A stretch of DNA of 64,000 nt from Trichocoleus sp. (GTDB taxonomy: Bacteria > Cyanobacteriota > Cyanobacteriia > Elainellales > Elainellaceae), in NCBI GenBank assembly GCA_036702865.1, contig DATNQD010000042.1, forward strand, positions 186,001 through 250,000. The letters run 5' to 3'. Below the pieces are notes generated by a model. It was not told the DNA's origin and did no database searches. It saw only the letters and a program-made list of their open reading frames with translations. Shown piece after piece: positions 17,582-27,650 of the stretch (position 1 is its first letter; each line of letters opens with the position of its first letter). The translations under genes were made by a program, and so were the position numbers.

Positions 17582-18307
17582 CTAAGGGGCAAGTCTCGCT
17601 TTCTTGGCTCGGTTGGAGACATACCAGTCAGCGATCGTCGGTACCCAATTCTTGAACTGGAGCCAGATGAGTTCGCAAAGCTCTTGGGCTTCGAGTTGGG
17701 CATCTGCTTTCCAGCGCAGATCGAGCAGGTGCATCAGCGATCGCACATTTGCTGACATCACCCAGTGCTGCCGGATATCAAAAGGGATTAAGCCCCGCGC
17801 ATGTTCTTCTGAAAAGCCTTGATTGATGCGCTGATGATAGCGTTTGCAAGCTTCTAAGCACCATTCCAGGTCTTCTTGCCGCAAGGATTCTGTATATTCA
17901 TAGCGTTTACCCTGGCGATCGGTGTATGCCCCAAGTGGACGGAGATAGAACACCTCTTCGAGATCGCGCTTGCCTTCTACGACATCAATAATGCGCTGCC
18001 CAGTATAACGAAAGGATTGTACATCAAAAGAAATTCCAACCCGATGTGTACGGATCTGCTGCATTGTGGAGTGAGGGAAATAGCCGCAGTTCAGGACGAT
18101 TTGGGGATGTTCTAAAGGACCATAATGTCCGCGATTGCCAGACAGCAGGTTTCGTACAACAACCTCGCCGCTCTTTGCCTCATCAGGAAACTGGTCACGC
18201 TCCGCCCAGACAAAACTCTCGGCATAATCCTGGTGCATCGCCGCATAGATCACCTGTTGCGGATTAGTGGTTTGGGAGAGAACTTCAACAGAAAAGAAAC
18301 GATCCAT
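17582..18307 (-). CDS. thyX: FAD-dependent thymidylate synthase
   Basis: Makes dTMP from dUMP using methylene-tetrahydrofolate, FAD and NAD(P)H. 241 residues, within the ThyX range. The signature RHR-x7-S appears as THRVGISFDVQS, preceded by HSTMQQIR; further motifs are GPLEHPQIVL with the FAD-binding histidine and SLMHLLDLRWKADAQLEAQE near the C-terminus. No thyA is seen in the window. The stop is followed after about 100 nt by the glycosyltransferase gene on the same strand. Confidence 0.95.
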   Translation of the reverse strand: MDRFFSVEVLSQTTNPQQVIYAAMHQDYAESFVWAERDQFPDEAKSGEVVVRNLLSGNRGHYGPLEHPQIVLNCGYFPHSTMQQIRTHRVGISFDVQSFRYTGQRIIDVVEGKRDLEEVFYLRPLGAYTDRQGKRYEYTESLRQEDLEWCLEACKRYHQRINQGFSEEHARGLIPFDIRQHWVMSANVRSLMHLLDLRWKADAQLEAQELCELIWLQFKNWVPTIADWYVSNRAKKARLAP

Positions 18308-18384
18308 AGCTCACAGGGCAGAAATAATCCGGCTCTCTAGCATACGACTTGCTGCTGCACCCACCACAAAATCTCAAAAAATCT

Positions 18385-19209
18385 CTAGGTTAGTGAGGTT
18401 GGAGGCGGGGTAGAAGGGAGAGAAGCAGGGCGAAGAGCTTGTTTTTCGATCGCCTTCATCGGCGGTTGTTGGCTGCTCACGAGTTGAGGCAGCTCGTTCA
18501 AGGCTTGCAGGCTCTCAACCAGGGCACGACAAACGAGAGGTTCAGTTTCGCGATTGAGCAACAGTCGAAAACAGTCTGCTAGATGAGTCAGGCTAAGCGG
18601 CAGTTCTTGTGGAAAACTCAGCGAAGCTTTTGTCAGGTGATGGGTGAGTTGCCGGACTGCCAGCAGGCGCTTAAGTGGATCAGCATCCGATAAGTCGGCA
18701 AAGAGTTGGTCAAAACGCCCTTCACTTTGAGCTGTTATCTTGCTTTTTTGATCGATCCATTGCCAGAGCAAAATCGCCAGAATTCCCAGAATTCCCAACC
18801 CCTGAAGAATCAAGCCGATCGCCAACCAGGAAGAACCTGCTTCGTGCCAGATCGCCAGCGTCAGATAAGTCGTAAAAAGGGTCAGAACTCCGCTACCTAC
18901 GGTCACGATCAGCGATCGATCGGTCTGTTTCCACCAGGCTTTCCAGGTTGCCCAGGTGCGTTGTCCTTGTCCTTGCGTGAGCGAATAGACCAGAACGATC
19001 GCCACTAAGCCTGCGCCACCGGATACAACAAGCCGCCAGTTCCACAGCAGCAAAACGATCAACGCCGCAAAACTGACAAGCCACCCTCTCGACGCTTCTC
19101 CATAACGCATGATCCAACGAGCCTGAGAAGACTTGAGGAGCAGATGCAGAGACGGTTGAAGCCGATCGATCAATTGCTGCAACGTTAAGGATGAAGAAAC
19201 CTGTGCCAC
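18385..19209 (-). CDS. Membrane protein, unknown, four predicted TM helices
   Basis: 274 residues. Four hydrophobic segments at about 43-58 (WLVSFAALIVLLLWNW), 61-77 (VVSGGAGLVAIVLVYSL), 99-120 (LIVTVGSGVLTLFTTYLTLA) and 128-150 (LAIGLILQGLGILGILAILL). A cytosolic tail of about 110 residues follows with helical HEAT-like character (DPLKRLLAVRQLTHHLTKA, LADCFRLLLNRETEPLVCRA) and a proline-rich end. Armadillo-type membrane proteins of this layout are common in cyanobacteria, but no function is recognised. Confidence 0.75.
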   Translation of the reverse strand: MAQVSSSLTLQQLIDRLQPSLHLLLKSSQARWIMRYGEASRGWLVSFAALIVLLLWNWRLVVSGGAGLVAIVLVYSLTQGQGQRTWATWKAWWKQTDRSLIVTVGSGVLTLFTTYLTLAIWHEAGSSWLAIGLILQGLGILGILAILLWQWIDQKSKITAQSEGRFDQLFADLSDADPLKRLLAVRQLTHHLTKASLSFPQELPLSLTHLADCFRLLLNRETEPLVCRALVESLQALNELPQLVSSQQPPMKAIEKQALRPASLPSTPPPTSLT

Positions 19210-19408
19210 GAGATTTAACAGGAGCCAGACGAAGGGGACTGAATGCCGAAACTGGAGAGATGAGCCTGAACAAAAGGATTCGTTCTGACTAAGAGTCGCT
19301 GTAAGCTTAACTCCAAAGCCGACCGCTCTCAGTGTAGCGTAAGCCTCTGACGTTCAAAACCGATTGTCTCAATTCCACTATCATTTTCCGTCATATCCCG
19401 TCACATTG

Positions 19409-19460
19409 TTTACAGTCCTAGTTTACAGTCCCAATTTATAGCCCCAGTTTATAGTCCCGT
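19409..19460. repeat. Four tandem 13-bp repeats overlapping a start codon
   Basis: Units TTTACAGTCCTAG, TTTACAGTCCCAA, TTTATAGCCCCAG and TTTATAGTCCCGT lie head to tail at 19409-19421, 19422-19434, 19435-19447 and 19448-19460. The GTG start of the ATL gene lies across the end of the last unit, so the repeats occupy the whole ribosome-binding region. Confidence 0.85.
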
Positions 19461-19797
19461 GCATCCTCAGGAAAGGCAGTCCCCCACCTACGAAGCAATC
19501 TATGCGATCGCGCGGCAGATTCCACCAGGCAAAGTCGCAACTTATGGGCAAGTCGCACAGTTAGCAAACCTCCCCGGACAAGCAAGGTTGGTTGGCTATG
19601 CCCTCTACCGAGTCGGTGCAGAATCAGACGTTCCCTGGCAGCGGGTGATCAATGCGAAGGGCGAAATTTCGGAGTCTCCCTTTCGGAACGGCACAGACTA
19701 TTTGCAACGATCGCTTCTGGAACAGGAGGGCATTCTGTTCAACGCAGCCGGAAAAATTAACCTGCGTGACTATCGCTGGCAGCCGGAATGGGAGTAA
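19459..19797 (+). CDS. Alkyltransferase-like protein (ATL), MGMT family without cysteine
   Basis: 112 residues. The fold is that of O6-alkylguanine-DNA alkyltransferase C-terminal domains: IPPGKVATYGQVAQLANLPG with the nucleotide-flipping region, QARLVGYAL, and the active-site loop, which reads PWQRV (59-63) instead of PCHRV. Replacement of the acceptor cysteine by tryptophan is the hallmark of ATL proteins (YbaZ, Atl1), which bind O6-alkylguanine and recruit nucleotide excision repair rather than removing the alkyl group. GTG start; no Shine-Dalgarno is visible because the region is made of 13-bp repeats. Confidence 0.9.
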   Translation: MHPQERQSPTYEAIYAIARQIPPGKVATYGQVAQLANLPGQARLVGYALYRVGAESDVPWQRVINAKGEISESPFRNGTDYLQRSLLEQEGILFNAAGKINLRDYRWQPEWE

Positions 19798-19897
19798 AGG
19801 GTAGGAGTGGCTTCAAGCTTCAGGGAATGAGTAGAACGCTGAGCAGAGTGAGAGAGATTGATATTTTGCTTTCTTGCTTCGTTTCTTACTCGTCTGG

Positions 19898-22096
19898 CTA
19901 ATCCTCGATCGGCGCACTTGAAAGCAGATTTTGGTCAAAGAAGGTATAGCAGTTTTTACCTAATTGCTTCGCACGATACATTGCCTGATCCGCCTGACGA
20001 ACAAGCTCACCAGAGTCGTCGCTGTCGGTGGGAAAGATGCTGATGCCGATGCTGGTAGAAACGCTCATGATCTGGCCTTCCAGGACAAAGCTTTGGGCAA
20101 GGGTAAAGAGGATTTTATCGGCAACAGTAATGATGTCAGCCACAGCTGGAATTCCGGGCAGCAGAACGACGAACTCATCCCCGCCCAGCCGGGCTACCGT
20201 GTCACTACTGCGAAGACAGCCGACTAGCCGCTGTGCCACTGTGCGGAGCAAGATATCGCCAACATGATGACCATGCGTATCATTGACGAACTTGAAGCCA
20301 TCCAGGTCGAGAAAGAGCAGCGCAATCATTTGTCCCTGATCTTCTGCCCAGGTGATTGCCTGGCTTAATCGTTCTTGAAGCAGCTTGCGGTTGGGCAACC
20401 CTGTGAGCGGGTCATAAAAGGCAAGGCGGGTAAGGTTTGCTTTTGCCTGACGGAGTTCCGCATTCGATCGCACCAACTCCGCAGCAGTTCGACGTAGCTC
20501 TTCTTCAACCTGCTTCCGACGGGTGATATCGCGGATTACCCCAACCAGGAATACGTTTCCGGCGCTGTCTCGGTGCAGCGATCGTTTTGTCGCAATCAGG
20601 TAATTGACTCCTCTCGCGTCGGTAAATTCTTCTTCACTCTCTTGATGCACACCAGACGCAAAGGTTAACTCGTCTTGCTGCCAGAAGAAGCTGGCTTGCT
20701 GGGGCGAAAAGAAATCATAGTCAGATTTTTCGAGCAGGGTTTCCAGGGGATAGCCGATGAAATGGCAGAAAGCCTGATTCAAGACAATCCAGCGGTGCTG
20801 CTTATCCTTGACAAAGACCGGATCAGGAATGGTGTTGATGATTGAATTGAGGAATTCCTTGGATTTCTTCAACTCTCCTTGCTGGCGAGCCAGATAACCA
20901 GTATTGGCGGCAGCAGCAGCAAACAAGGCAATTAGGGGCGGGATCAAAGGTATCCACAAGCCTGCTAAAAATGCCAGGTAGCAGAGCGTTATCAGCCCTA
21001 AACTGGCAATCAGCACTCCCAGAACCGATCGCTCCAGTGGGCGAATTTTCCAGCTCAGGATTGCTCCTAACCAAGACCAGCCTAGCAGCCACCCCCACTT
21101 AAACCACTCTGGCGGTACAGAGAGTAGCGATCGTCCATCCAAAACAGCACTCAGAATTTGGCTGACTTCCTGTGCCTGAAGCTCGACGCCATTAATTGGT
21201 TCAGCATTGCCGTCTCCTCCCGCACTATAGGCAGTGTAGAAAAAATCACGCACGCTGTTTGCAGTTGAGCCGATCAACACAATTCGATCGCGCATTAGTT
21301 TGGGGTCAAACTCACCTGCCAGAACTTGAGTCAGCGAAACTGTTTTGAATGCAGCACTAGGATGACGCGGATTTGCCAAAATTTGGTAGCCGCCTGCATC
21401 TGCGCCTCGATAGCCACCATCGTCTGATTTAAAGGGCAGGAGGTGTAAACCCCCTATTTGTACCTCAGTCCCCGAGGCTTGAAGAGAGATTCCTTGGGCT
21501 TCGAGGTATTTAAGTGCCACTGTCAGGGCAAAGCTACGATGAGTTTCGTGCTCGTCTGCAAGAAAAAGCAGCGATCGTCGAACACGATTATCTGCATCAA
21601 CAATTACATTACTGAAGCCAGTCTGTTGCCGCGCTTTGAGAGTAGGTGGTGGAGCAACTCCTACTGTATCGTCATCTGCCAGCTTCTCAATGCCAATCAG
21701 GTTTGGAGTCGTTTCAAAAGTGGATTTTAGGGCAGCTGACCCTTCTCCAAACAGCAGATCTCGATAGAGTGCCAACCCGATCGCGCGTGGACTGGTCGAT
21801 CGAACCTGCTCAATAACCTTCGCGACAACCGCATCTGACAGAGGCCAAGATTGAGCCTGAGTAATATCAGCATCACGAACCGTCACCAGCACAATGCGCG
21901 GATCGCTGGCTTCTGGAGGACGCAGACGAAAGAGGTGATCGAGGGCTGATAGTTCGAGGGGCTGAAGGATACTGCTAAAACGCAGCAAGCATACTCCTAC
22001 GGTCACAATGACCGCGACCATCCAGAGGCGTCCTTGCTGAAGCTCCCGCTTGAGTTTCTTGACCCAGTTGAACCGTCTAAACCCCAACGGTGCCAT
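19898..22096 (-). CDS. Membrane diguanylate cyclase, CHASE2-PAS-GGDEF
   Basis: 732 residues. A TM helix at about 25-43 is followed by an extracytoplasmic CHASE2 sensor (ELSALDHLFRLRPPEASDPR; MRDRIVLIGSTANSVRDFFY), three more TM helices at about 340-405, a PAS domain (IINTIPDPVFVKDKQHRWIV; FIGYPLETLLEKSDYDFF), a short coiled coil, and a C-terminal GGDEF domain starting FYDPLTGLPNRKLL. The active site is RLGGDEF and the allosteric inhibition motif RSSD lies five residues before it, so the enzyme should be active and product-inhibited, making cyclic di-GMP in response to an external signal. Single gene with its own 690-nt upstream region. Confidence 0.93.
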   Translation of the reverse strand: MAPLGFRRFNWVKKLKRELQQGRLWMVAVIVTVGVCLLRFSSILQPLELSALDHLFRLRPPEASDPRIVLVTVRDADITQAQSWPLSDAVVAKVIEQVRSTSPRAIGLALYRDLLFGEGSAALKSTFETTPNLIGIEKLADDDTVGVAPPPTLKARQQTGFSNVIVDADNRVRRSLLFLADEHETHRSFALTVALKYLEAQGISLQASGTEVQIGGLHLLPFKSDDGGYRGADAGGYQILANPRHPSAAFKTVSLTQVLAGEFDPKLMRDRIVLIGSTANSVRDFFYTAYSAGGDGNAEPINGVELQAQEVSQILSAVLDGRSLLSVPPEWFKWGWLLGWSWLGAILSWKIRPLERSVLGVLIASLGLITLCYLAFLAGLWIPLIPPLIALFAAAAANTGYLARQQGELKKSKEFLNSIINTIPDPVFVKDKQHRWIVLNQAFCHFIGYPLETLLEKSDYDFFSPQQASFFWQQDELTFASGVHQESEEEFTDARGVNYLIATKRSLHRDSAGNVFLVGVIRDITRRKQVEEELRRTAAELVRSNAELRQAKANLTRLAFYDPLTGLPNRKLLQERLSQAITWAEDQGQMIALLFLDLDGFKFVNDTHGHHVGDILLRTVAQRLVGCLRSSDTVARLGGDEFVVLLPGIPAVADIITVADKILFTLAQSFVLEGQIMSVSTSIGISIFPTDSDDSGELVRQADQAMYRAKQLGKNCYTFFDQNLLSSAPIED

Positions 22097-22782
22097 AGCT
22101 TTTCAATCAAATCCAATCCAGTACGATTTTGCGATAGCTGAAAACTGAGCAGGTGAAAGGCGAGCCTGGTGGAAGTGACACAGCGGAACGCCTGTTAGGC
22201 AATGAAAATCAGCCGATAATCTCTAAAACAACACCAGGATAACGGCTTGTTTCGGGGTAGCGTTTTAGCAACTTCAATAATCCCAACTCCATCTAAGGCG
22301 AGGTCTATATAGAATGGCAATGACCTGAGACACAAATCGTAAATCTATTAAATAGAGGATGCACAAAAGAAGGAATATTTTGCAGGATTATGGGTAAATT
22401 TGCTCCTTGAAGCCCATTTTACTCAATAGATTGTCCTGAATTAGGGCAATTTCTGGTTCCAAATGTCTTGTACGTCAATTCCGATCGACTAACTGTAGTT
22501 TGAGAGTTTATCCTCAATTTGATACTCTTTGTTAAGGTTTATGATCAACTATTTAAAAAAATATTGATTCTGTAGCTTGACAACCCTTGAGGAAGCGAGC
22601 TGAGGTGAGCCTGTCGGCGATCGATTCTTTGGTAACGGACAAACATACGGTAGTCTATGCCTAACAGCGGTTGCAGCGTGGCTAACACGGCAATAAGCTA
22701 ACTCAAAAATCATATTTGCTCCCGTTGCGTCAAGCTACTGCGCCTGTTAGTTCTTGTCCATTGCGTCTAGGTAGGTAACTTC
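22097..22782. other. Divergent intergenic region upstream of glgB
   Basis: About 690 nt without a supported gene, AT-rich between 22320 and 22570. It must hold the promoters of the diguanylate cyclase gene (leftward) and glgB (rightward). A TTGACA is seen at about 22577 but no convincing -10 element at the right spacing. No RNA gene recognised. Confidence 0.5.
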
Positions 22783-25092
22783 ATGTCCATGACCGTTGCT
22801 CCAGAGCAGATCGAACGGATTGTTTGGAACCAGCACCACGACCCGTTTGAAGTCCTGGGACCTCATCAGATCCAAGAAAACGGAAAAGCCGCTTGGGTGG
22901 TGAGAGCCTACCTTCCTCGTGCAAGTGCTGCCTGGGTGATCCATCCGGATGAGCGTAAAGAATACCCGATGCAGTCCGTTCATAATCCTCATTTCTTTGA
23001 GTGCGTTCTGAATGTAGATGAACTGAAGAACTATCAGCTTCGGATTCAAGAGGGTGAGCATGAGCGGGTGATCTATGACCCCTATGCTTTCCGCTCTCCA
23101 AACCTCACTGATTTTGATATCCATCTCTTTAATGAAGGGAATCACCATCGCATTTACGAGAAGCTAGGGGCACACCCCACCGAGGTAAATGGGGTCAAAG
23201 GCGTTTATTTTGCAGTTTGGGCACCGAATGCTCGAAATGTGTCCGTTCTGGGAGATTTCAATCAGTGGGATGGTAGGCTCCACCAGATGCGTATCCGGGG
23301 GAATGGGGTTTGGGAACTGTTCATTCCCGATTTACAGGCTGGAACGTCCTACAAGTACGAAATTAAGAACCATCAGGGTCACATCTACGAGAAGTCTGAC
23401 CCATACGGCTTCTATCAGGAGGTGCGTCCTAAAACTGCCTCGATCGTTGCTGATCTGTCTGACTATGAATGGCAAGACAGCGACTGGATGGAAAAGCGCC
23501 GCCATAATGATGCTCTGACCCAACCTGTCTCAGTCTATGAGGTTCATATTGGTTCCTGGCTCCATGGTTCTGCGGCTGAACCAGCGCATGATCAGCATGG
23601 CAACCCGATTCCACCTGTGATTGTGGCGGATCTGAAACCGGGTGCAAGATTTCTCACCTACCGCGAATTAGCCGATCGCCTTATTCCCTATGTCAAGGAG
23701 TTAGGCTTTACTCACGTCGAGCTATTGCCCATTTCAGAGCATCCGTTTGATGGTTCTTGGGGCTATCAGGTCACGGGCTATTATGCAGTGACATCGCGCT
23801 ATGGCACACCGCAAGACTTTATGTACTTTGTGGATCAGTGCCACCAAAATGGCATTGGGGTCATTATCGATTGGGTTCCCGGTCATTTTCCCAAAGATGG
23901 GCATGGGCTGGCATTCTTTGATGGCTCTCATCTGTATGAATATGCCGATCCGCGTAAAGGGGAACATAAGGAGTGGGGCACGCTCGTTTTCAACTATGCC
24001 CGTAACGAAGTGCGAAACTTCCTGGTTGCCAATGCGCTGTTCTGGTTCGACAAATACCACATTGACGGAATTCGCGTAGATGCCGTTGCCTCAATGCTGT
24101 ATCTGGACTATCTTCGTCCTACGGGTGAATGGGTTCCCAATCAGTATGGCGGACGAGAAAACATCGAAGCAGCAGAGTTTCTGCGTCAGATGAATCATGT
24201 TGTCTTTAGCTACTTCCCCGGTGTGCTGACGATCGCTGAAGAGTCTACATCCTGGCCCATGGTTTCCTGGCCAACTTATGTCGGGGGGTTAGGTTTCAAT
24301 CTCAAGTGGAATATGGGCTGGATGCATGACATGCTCGACTATTTCCACATGGATCCCTGGTTCCGCCAGTTTCACCAAAACAACATCACTTTTAGCATTT
24401 GGTATGCCTTCACCGAAAACTTTATGCTGGCGCTCTCGCATGACGAGGTGGTGCATGGTAAGAGTCCAATGATTGGCAAGATGCCGGGAGATGAGTGGCA
24501 GAAGTTTGCGAACCTGCGCTGTCTGTACACCTATATGTTCACGCATCCCGGCAAGAAAACGCTGTTCATGAGCAGTGAGTTTGGGCAGTGGAGCGAGTGG
24601 AACGTTTGGGGCGACCTGGAATGGCATTTGCTTCAGTATGAGCCGCATCAAAAGCTGAAATACTTTATGAGCCGTCTCAATCAGCTTTACCGGGATGAAC
24701 CTGCGCTCTACCAGCTTGATTTCACAAGTGATGGCTTCGAGTGGATTGATTGTAGCGACAACCGCCATAGCGTTGTTTCTTTCATTCGGAGGGCAAAAGA
24801 CCCAGATGAGTATGTGGTGATGGTTTGCAATTTCACGCCACAGCCCCACTCTCACTACCGCGTCGGTGTACCCGAATTAGGCTTTTATACAGAGCTATTT
24901 AACAGCGATGCGAGGGAATATGGCGGCAGCAACATGGGCAACCTCGGCGGCAAATGGGCAGAAGAATGGTCATTCCACAATCGTCCCTACTCGATCGACC
25001 TCTGCTTGCCACCCTTAGGGGTCTTAGTGCTGAAGCTCGATCGCCAGAAGACGCTGGAGGCACAAAAAGCCAAGAAACAGATTGAGGAATAA
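22783..25092 (+). CDS. glgB: 1,4-alpha-glucan branching enzyme
   Basis: GH13 enzyme that makes the alpha-1,6 branches of glycogen. 769 residues, full family length. Two N-terminal beta domains are seen ([13 protein letters not shown]; the CBM48 with [20 protein letters not shown]), then the catalytic barrel with [20 protein letters not shown], the nucleophile aspartate in [15 protein letters not shown], the acid glutamate in [10 protein letters not shown], and LSHDEVVHG. The C-terminal beta domain ends [14 protein letters not shown] at 22783 with TAGGT upstream; the ATG two codons later is equally possible. Monocistronic or followed by the hydroxylase gene 90 nt on. Confidence 0.97.
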   Translation: MSMTVAPEQIERIVWNQHHDPFEVLGPHQIQENGKAAWVVRAYLPRASAAWVIHPDERKEYPMQSVHNPHFFECVLNVDELKNYQLRIQEGEHERVIYDPYAFRSPNLTDFDIHLFNEGNHHRIYEKLGAHPTEVNGVKGVYFAVWAPNARNVSVLGDFNQWDGRLHQMRIRGNGVWELFIPDLQAGTSYKYEIKNHQGHIYEKSDPYGFYQEVRPKTASIVADLSDYEWQDSDWMEKRRHNDALTQPVSVYEVHIGSWLHGSAAEPAHDQHGNPIPPVIVADLKPGARFLTYRELADRLIPYVKELGFTHVELLPISEHPFDGSWGYQVTGYYAVTSRYGTPQDFMYFVDQCHQNGIGVIIDWVPGHFPKDGHGLAFFDGSHLYEYADPRKGEHKEWGTLVFNYARNEVRNFLVANALFWFDKYHIDGIRVDAVASMLYLDYLRPTGEWVPNQYGGRENIEAAEFLRQMNHVVFSYFPGVLTIAEESTSWPMVSWPTYVGGLGFNLKWNMGWMHDMLDYFHMDPWFRQFHQNNITFSIWYAFTENFMLALSHDEVVHGKSPMIGKMPGDEWQKFANLRCLYTYMFTHPGKKTLFMSSEFGQWSEWNVWGDLEWHLLQYEPHQKLKYFMSRLNQLYRDEPALYQLDFTSDGFEWIDCSDNRHSVVSFIRRAKDPDEYVVMVCNFTPQPHSHYRVGVPELGFYTELFNSDAREYGGSNMGNLGGKWAEEWSFHNRPYSIDLCLPPLGVLVLKLDRQKTLEAQKAKKQIEE

Positions 25093-25182
25093 GGGAAGCT
25101 GGGAACTTTTTCCCTCTAACCCATTTCACGAAGCACAATACGATTAGCAATACGATAAGAAGGTGTGTCAGGAGTTGAACGT

Positions 25183-25671
25183 ATGTGGATCGCTATGATC
25201 GGCTGTTTTATTTCTGCCTTTGTGCTTGCCAGTTTGGTGGAATATTGGATACACCGACTGATGCACGTGAATGCAAAAGTGGGTGAACGACATCGAGATC
25301 ACCACCGCCGGAACGAAGGACAGGGTGTTGTCTGGGAGTTCCTGGACTACATCAAGGGCAGCCTTATTGTGATGTGTCTGATGTTCTTTGTGTCCTGGCA
25401 ACTGGGCTTGGGGTGGTTTTTAGGTGCGCTTGCCTACGCCGCTTTTTCTGCCTATGCTCATCAGTTGCAGCATGAGAACCCCACTAAATGCTTTTGGATG
25501 AAAATGCCCGTTCACTATGTCCATCACAAGTACGGCATGTGGCATCACAATTTTGGGCTAGGGGTTGATTGGTGGGATCACGTTTTCAGAACCTACAAGC
25601 CAGTAGAATGGCTAACCGAGGAAGAAATGCAGCGTCCTGAACGAGGCTATCTGGAACTGCGCTGGTGGTAG
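25183..25671 (+). CDS. Fatty acid hydroxylase superfamily protein, CrtZ-like
   Basis: 162 residues. Integral membrane di-iron hydroxylase with the histidine clusters HRLMH, HRDHH, HQLQH and HYVHHKYGMWHHNFG, in the same arrangement as bacterial beta-carotene hydroxylase CrtZ and small sterol-desaturase-type proteins. Hydrophobic helices at about 5-22, 62-82 and 85-100. The ATG at 25183 is preferred to a GTG at 25165 because AGGAG lies 8 nt before it. A carotenoid (zeaxanthin formation) or a lipid substrate are both possible; cyanobacteria usually use the unrelated CrtR for zeaxanthin. Confidence 0.82.
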   Translation: MWIAMIGCFISAFVLASLVEYWIHRLMHVNAKVGERHRDHHRRNEGQGVVWEFLDYIKGSLIVMCLMFFVSWQLGLGWFLGALAYAAFSAYAHQLQHENPTKCFWMKMPVHYVHHKYGMWHHNFGLGVDWWDHVFRTYKPVEWLTEEEMQRPERGYLELRWW

Positions 25672-25690
25672 TGTCCTGGGGTATGTATTC

Positions 25691-25747
25691 CCTGTCTACC
25701 TGTCTAGATACCTGTCTAAATATTTAGAACCCCCCAGGTTTGGGGGG
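25691..25747. repeat. CCTGTCTA repeats and GC hairpin after the hydroxylase gene
   Basis: Three copies of CCTGTCTA (with spacers) at 25691-25719 are followed by a perfect 7-bp hairpin CCCCCCA-GGTT-TGGGGGG (25730-25736 with 25741-25747). There is no T-run in either direction, so a terminator role is uncertain, although it stands between the converging hydroxylase and aldolase genes. Confidence 0.5.
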
Positions 25748-25816
25748 CAGGGTGGCTAAAGAATGTTCCTTCCACAGCGATAGCAATTTTCTTGGTAATC
25801 AGCTAGTAATCAGCTA

Positions 25817-26857
25817 CTACGATCGCCCGCTTACAGCGATTTTTTCCATTTCAGGGTTGTATTTGCCCAAAGCAGCAGCACTATTGCATTTGGCACGACG
25901 ATATAGCTCATGCTGGGCACTGGTGACGTTCTCCGCTTTGCCCATCCACGTTTGCATCGCTGCTTGCTGTAGAGCACGACCATAGGAGAAGGTGAGTTTC
26001 CAGGGAAGTTTGCCGCTAAACATGGCATTCATTGCATTCAGATGTTCAGTGGCTTTCTGGTCACTTTGCCCACCTGAGAGGAAAGCACAGCCAGGAACAG
26101 AAGCAGGAACACAGTCGAGCAAACACTTCACTGTTGCCTGCGCCACTGATTCTACGCTGGCTTGTTGGGAGCAATCCTGACCCGCAATTACCATGCTTGG
26201 CTTCAGTATCATCTGGTCCAGGTCAATCCCATAGCGATGCAGTTCATCGAAAACGGTCATCAAAACTTCTTCGTGAACTTGATAGCTGCGATCGATCGGA
26301 TGGCTTCCATCCATTAAAACTTCCGGCTCCACAATCGGCACAAGCCCCCCCTCCTGACAGAGAGCCGCATAGCGAGCCAGCGCATGAGCATTGGCTTCAA
26401 TACAGCGACGCGAGGGAATATTCTCACCAATTGTAATTACCGCCCGCCACTTGGCGAATCTTGCTCCCATCCCGTAGTACTCAGCAATGCGATCGCGTAG
26501 TCCATCCAAGCCTTCTGTAATCAGCTCGTTCGGAGATTTTGCCAGCGGTTTCGCACCTGCATCCAGCTTGATTCCTGGAAGGATGCCCTGCTCGCTCAAA
26601 ACCTGTGTGAAGGGAATTCCATCTTGCGTCGATTGGCGAATCGTTTCGTCAAATAAAATCACGCCACTAAAGAACTCACCAATTCCCGGCGTGGTAAATA
26701 GCATCTCCCGATAAGCCCGGCGCATTTCTTCAGTTGTAGGAATTCCTAATTTCTGAAATCGCTTGTTTGCCGTCCCAAAACTTTCGTCTGCCGCCAAAAT
26801 TCCTTTTCCTGCCGCAACCATCGCTTGTGCGGTCGATCGAAGTTCATTCTCAGACAT
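25817..26857 (-). CDS. Class I fructose-bisphosphate aldolase
   Basis: Schiff-base aldolase splitting or forming fructose-1,6-bisphosphate (and sedoheptulose-1,7-bisphosphate in the Calvin cycle). 346 residues. Visible: GKGILAADESFGTANKRF, the active-site lysine strand ARFAKWRAVITIG, IVEPEVLMDGSH, the Schiff-base lysine in MILKPSMVIAG and FLSGGQSDQKATEHLNAMN which binds the phosphate. ATG with GGGAG 10 nt upstream. Cyanobacteria usually also have a class II enzyme; this copy is often salt- or stress-responsive in other species, which cannot be judged here. Confidence 0.95.
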   Translation of the reverse strand: MSENELRSTAQAMVAAGKGILAADESFGTANKRFQKLGIPTTEEMRRAYREMLFTTPGIGEFFSGVILFDETIRQSTQDGIPFTQVLSEQGILPGIKLDAGAKPLAKSPNELITEGLDGLRDRIAEYYGMGARFAKWRAVITIGENIPSRRCIEANAHALARYAALCQEGGLVPIVEPEVLMDGSHPIDRSYQVHEEVLMTVFDELHRYGIDLDQMILKPSMVIAGQDCSQQASVESVAQATVKCLLDCVPASVPGCAFLSGGQSDQKATEHLNAMNAMFSGKLPWKLTFSYGRALQQAAMQTWMGKAENVTSAQHELYRRAKCNSAAALGKYNPEMEKIAVSGRS

Positions 26858-26995
26858 CTTGGAATGCTCCCTTACATCGTCTGCTCCTCTCCGTTGTAAA
26901 GAAGGAAAAATAAAGTGTCATCAGCCGTAAGCCGCATTTATGAAATGCTGAAGTAGTCAATCTTTCCTCATTTCTGCACCCATCAGCTTTTTCCC

Positions 26996-27649
26996 ATGTC
27001 TTCCCTCAACCACCCCATTCTGAGTCAAAGCTTTGCCGTCATCGATCGCGAAATTGGTGAACATCCTTTTACCCCAGCGGAATATGCGATCGTGCAGCGA
27101 GTGATTCACAGCAGTGCCGACTTTGAGTTTAAAGATCTGATCCGCTTCAGTCCAGGGGCGATCGAGGGGGCGATTTTGGCGCTACGACAGGGTGTGCCGA
27201 TCGTTACAGATGTCAGTATGGTGCAGCAGGGAATTTTAACGATGGTGGGCAAAACCTTCAACAATCCGGTGATTTCTGCGATCGGTCAAGCACCTACTGC
27301 GCTGCCAGGCAAAACGCGAACTGAAACTGGATTATTGCAGTGCTGGCAGCAATTTCCTCAAGCAATTTATGTAATTGGTAATGCACCAACAGCTCTGCTG
27401 GCTTTGTGTAACTGCATCCAGAATCAACTGCGGGGCGATCGGCTGGGTTCTGTGGAGGCTCTGCCTGCCCTGGTGATTGGTGCGCCTGTTGGATTTATTT
27501 CTGTCGTGGAATCGAAAGCGGCTCTGGCTCAAACTACAATTCCCCAAATTCGCATTGAAGGGCGCAAGGGTGGCTCTCCAGTTGCATCTGCCATCCTCAA
27601 CGCCCTACTTGTCTTGGCATGGGAAACCCATGATTCGCTCAACCAATGA
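26996..27649 (+). CDS. cobH: Precorrin-8X methylmutase
   Basis: CobH/CbiC moves the C-11 methyl group to C-12 to make hydrogenobyrinate (or cobyrinate). 217 residues. Motifs: RVIHSSADFEFKDLIRFSP with the catalytic histidine, PIVTDVSMVQQGI, ALPGKTRTETGL, VIGNAPTALLAL, and IGAPVGFISVVESKAAL. A single gene; its partner cobK lies about 15 kb to the right, so the cobalamin pathway is scattered. Its stop is only 1 nt from the stop of the convergent TPR gene. No cobalamin riboswitch was recognised upstream. Confidence 0.94.
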   Translation: MSSLNHPILSQSFAVIDREIGEHPFTPAEYAIVQRVIHSSADFEFKDLIRFSPGAIEGAILALRQGVPIVTDVSMVQQGILTMVGKTFNNPVISAIGQAPTALPGKTRTETGLLQCWQQFPQAIYVIGNAPTALLALCNCIQNQLRGDRLGSVEALPALVIGAPVGFISVVESKAALAQTTIPQIRIEGRKGGSPVASAILNALLVLAWETHDSLNQ

Positions 27650-27650
27650 T

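Noticed and set aside
26858-26995. Cobalamin riboswitch upstream of cobH (and also upstream of cobK)
   Set aside because: Neither leader shows the B12-box or the length needed for the fold.
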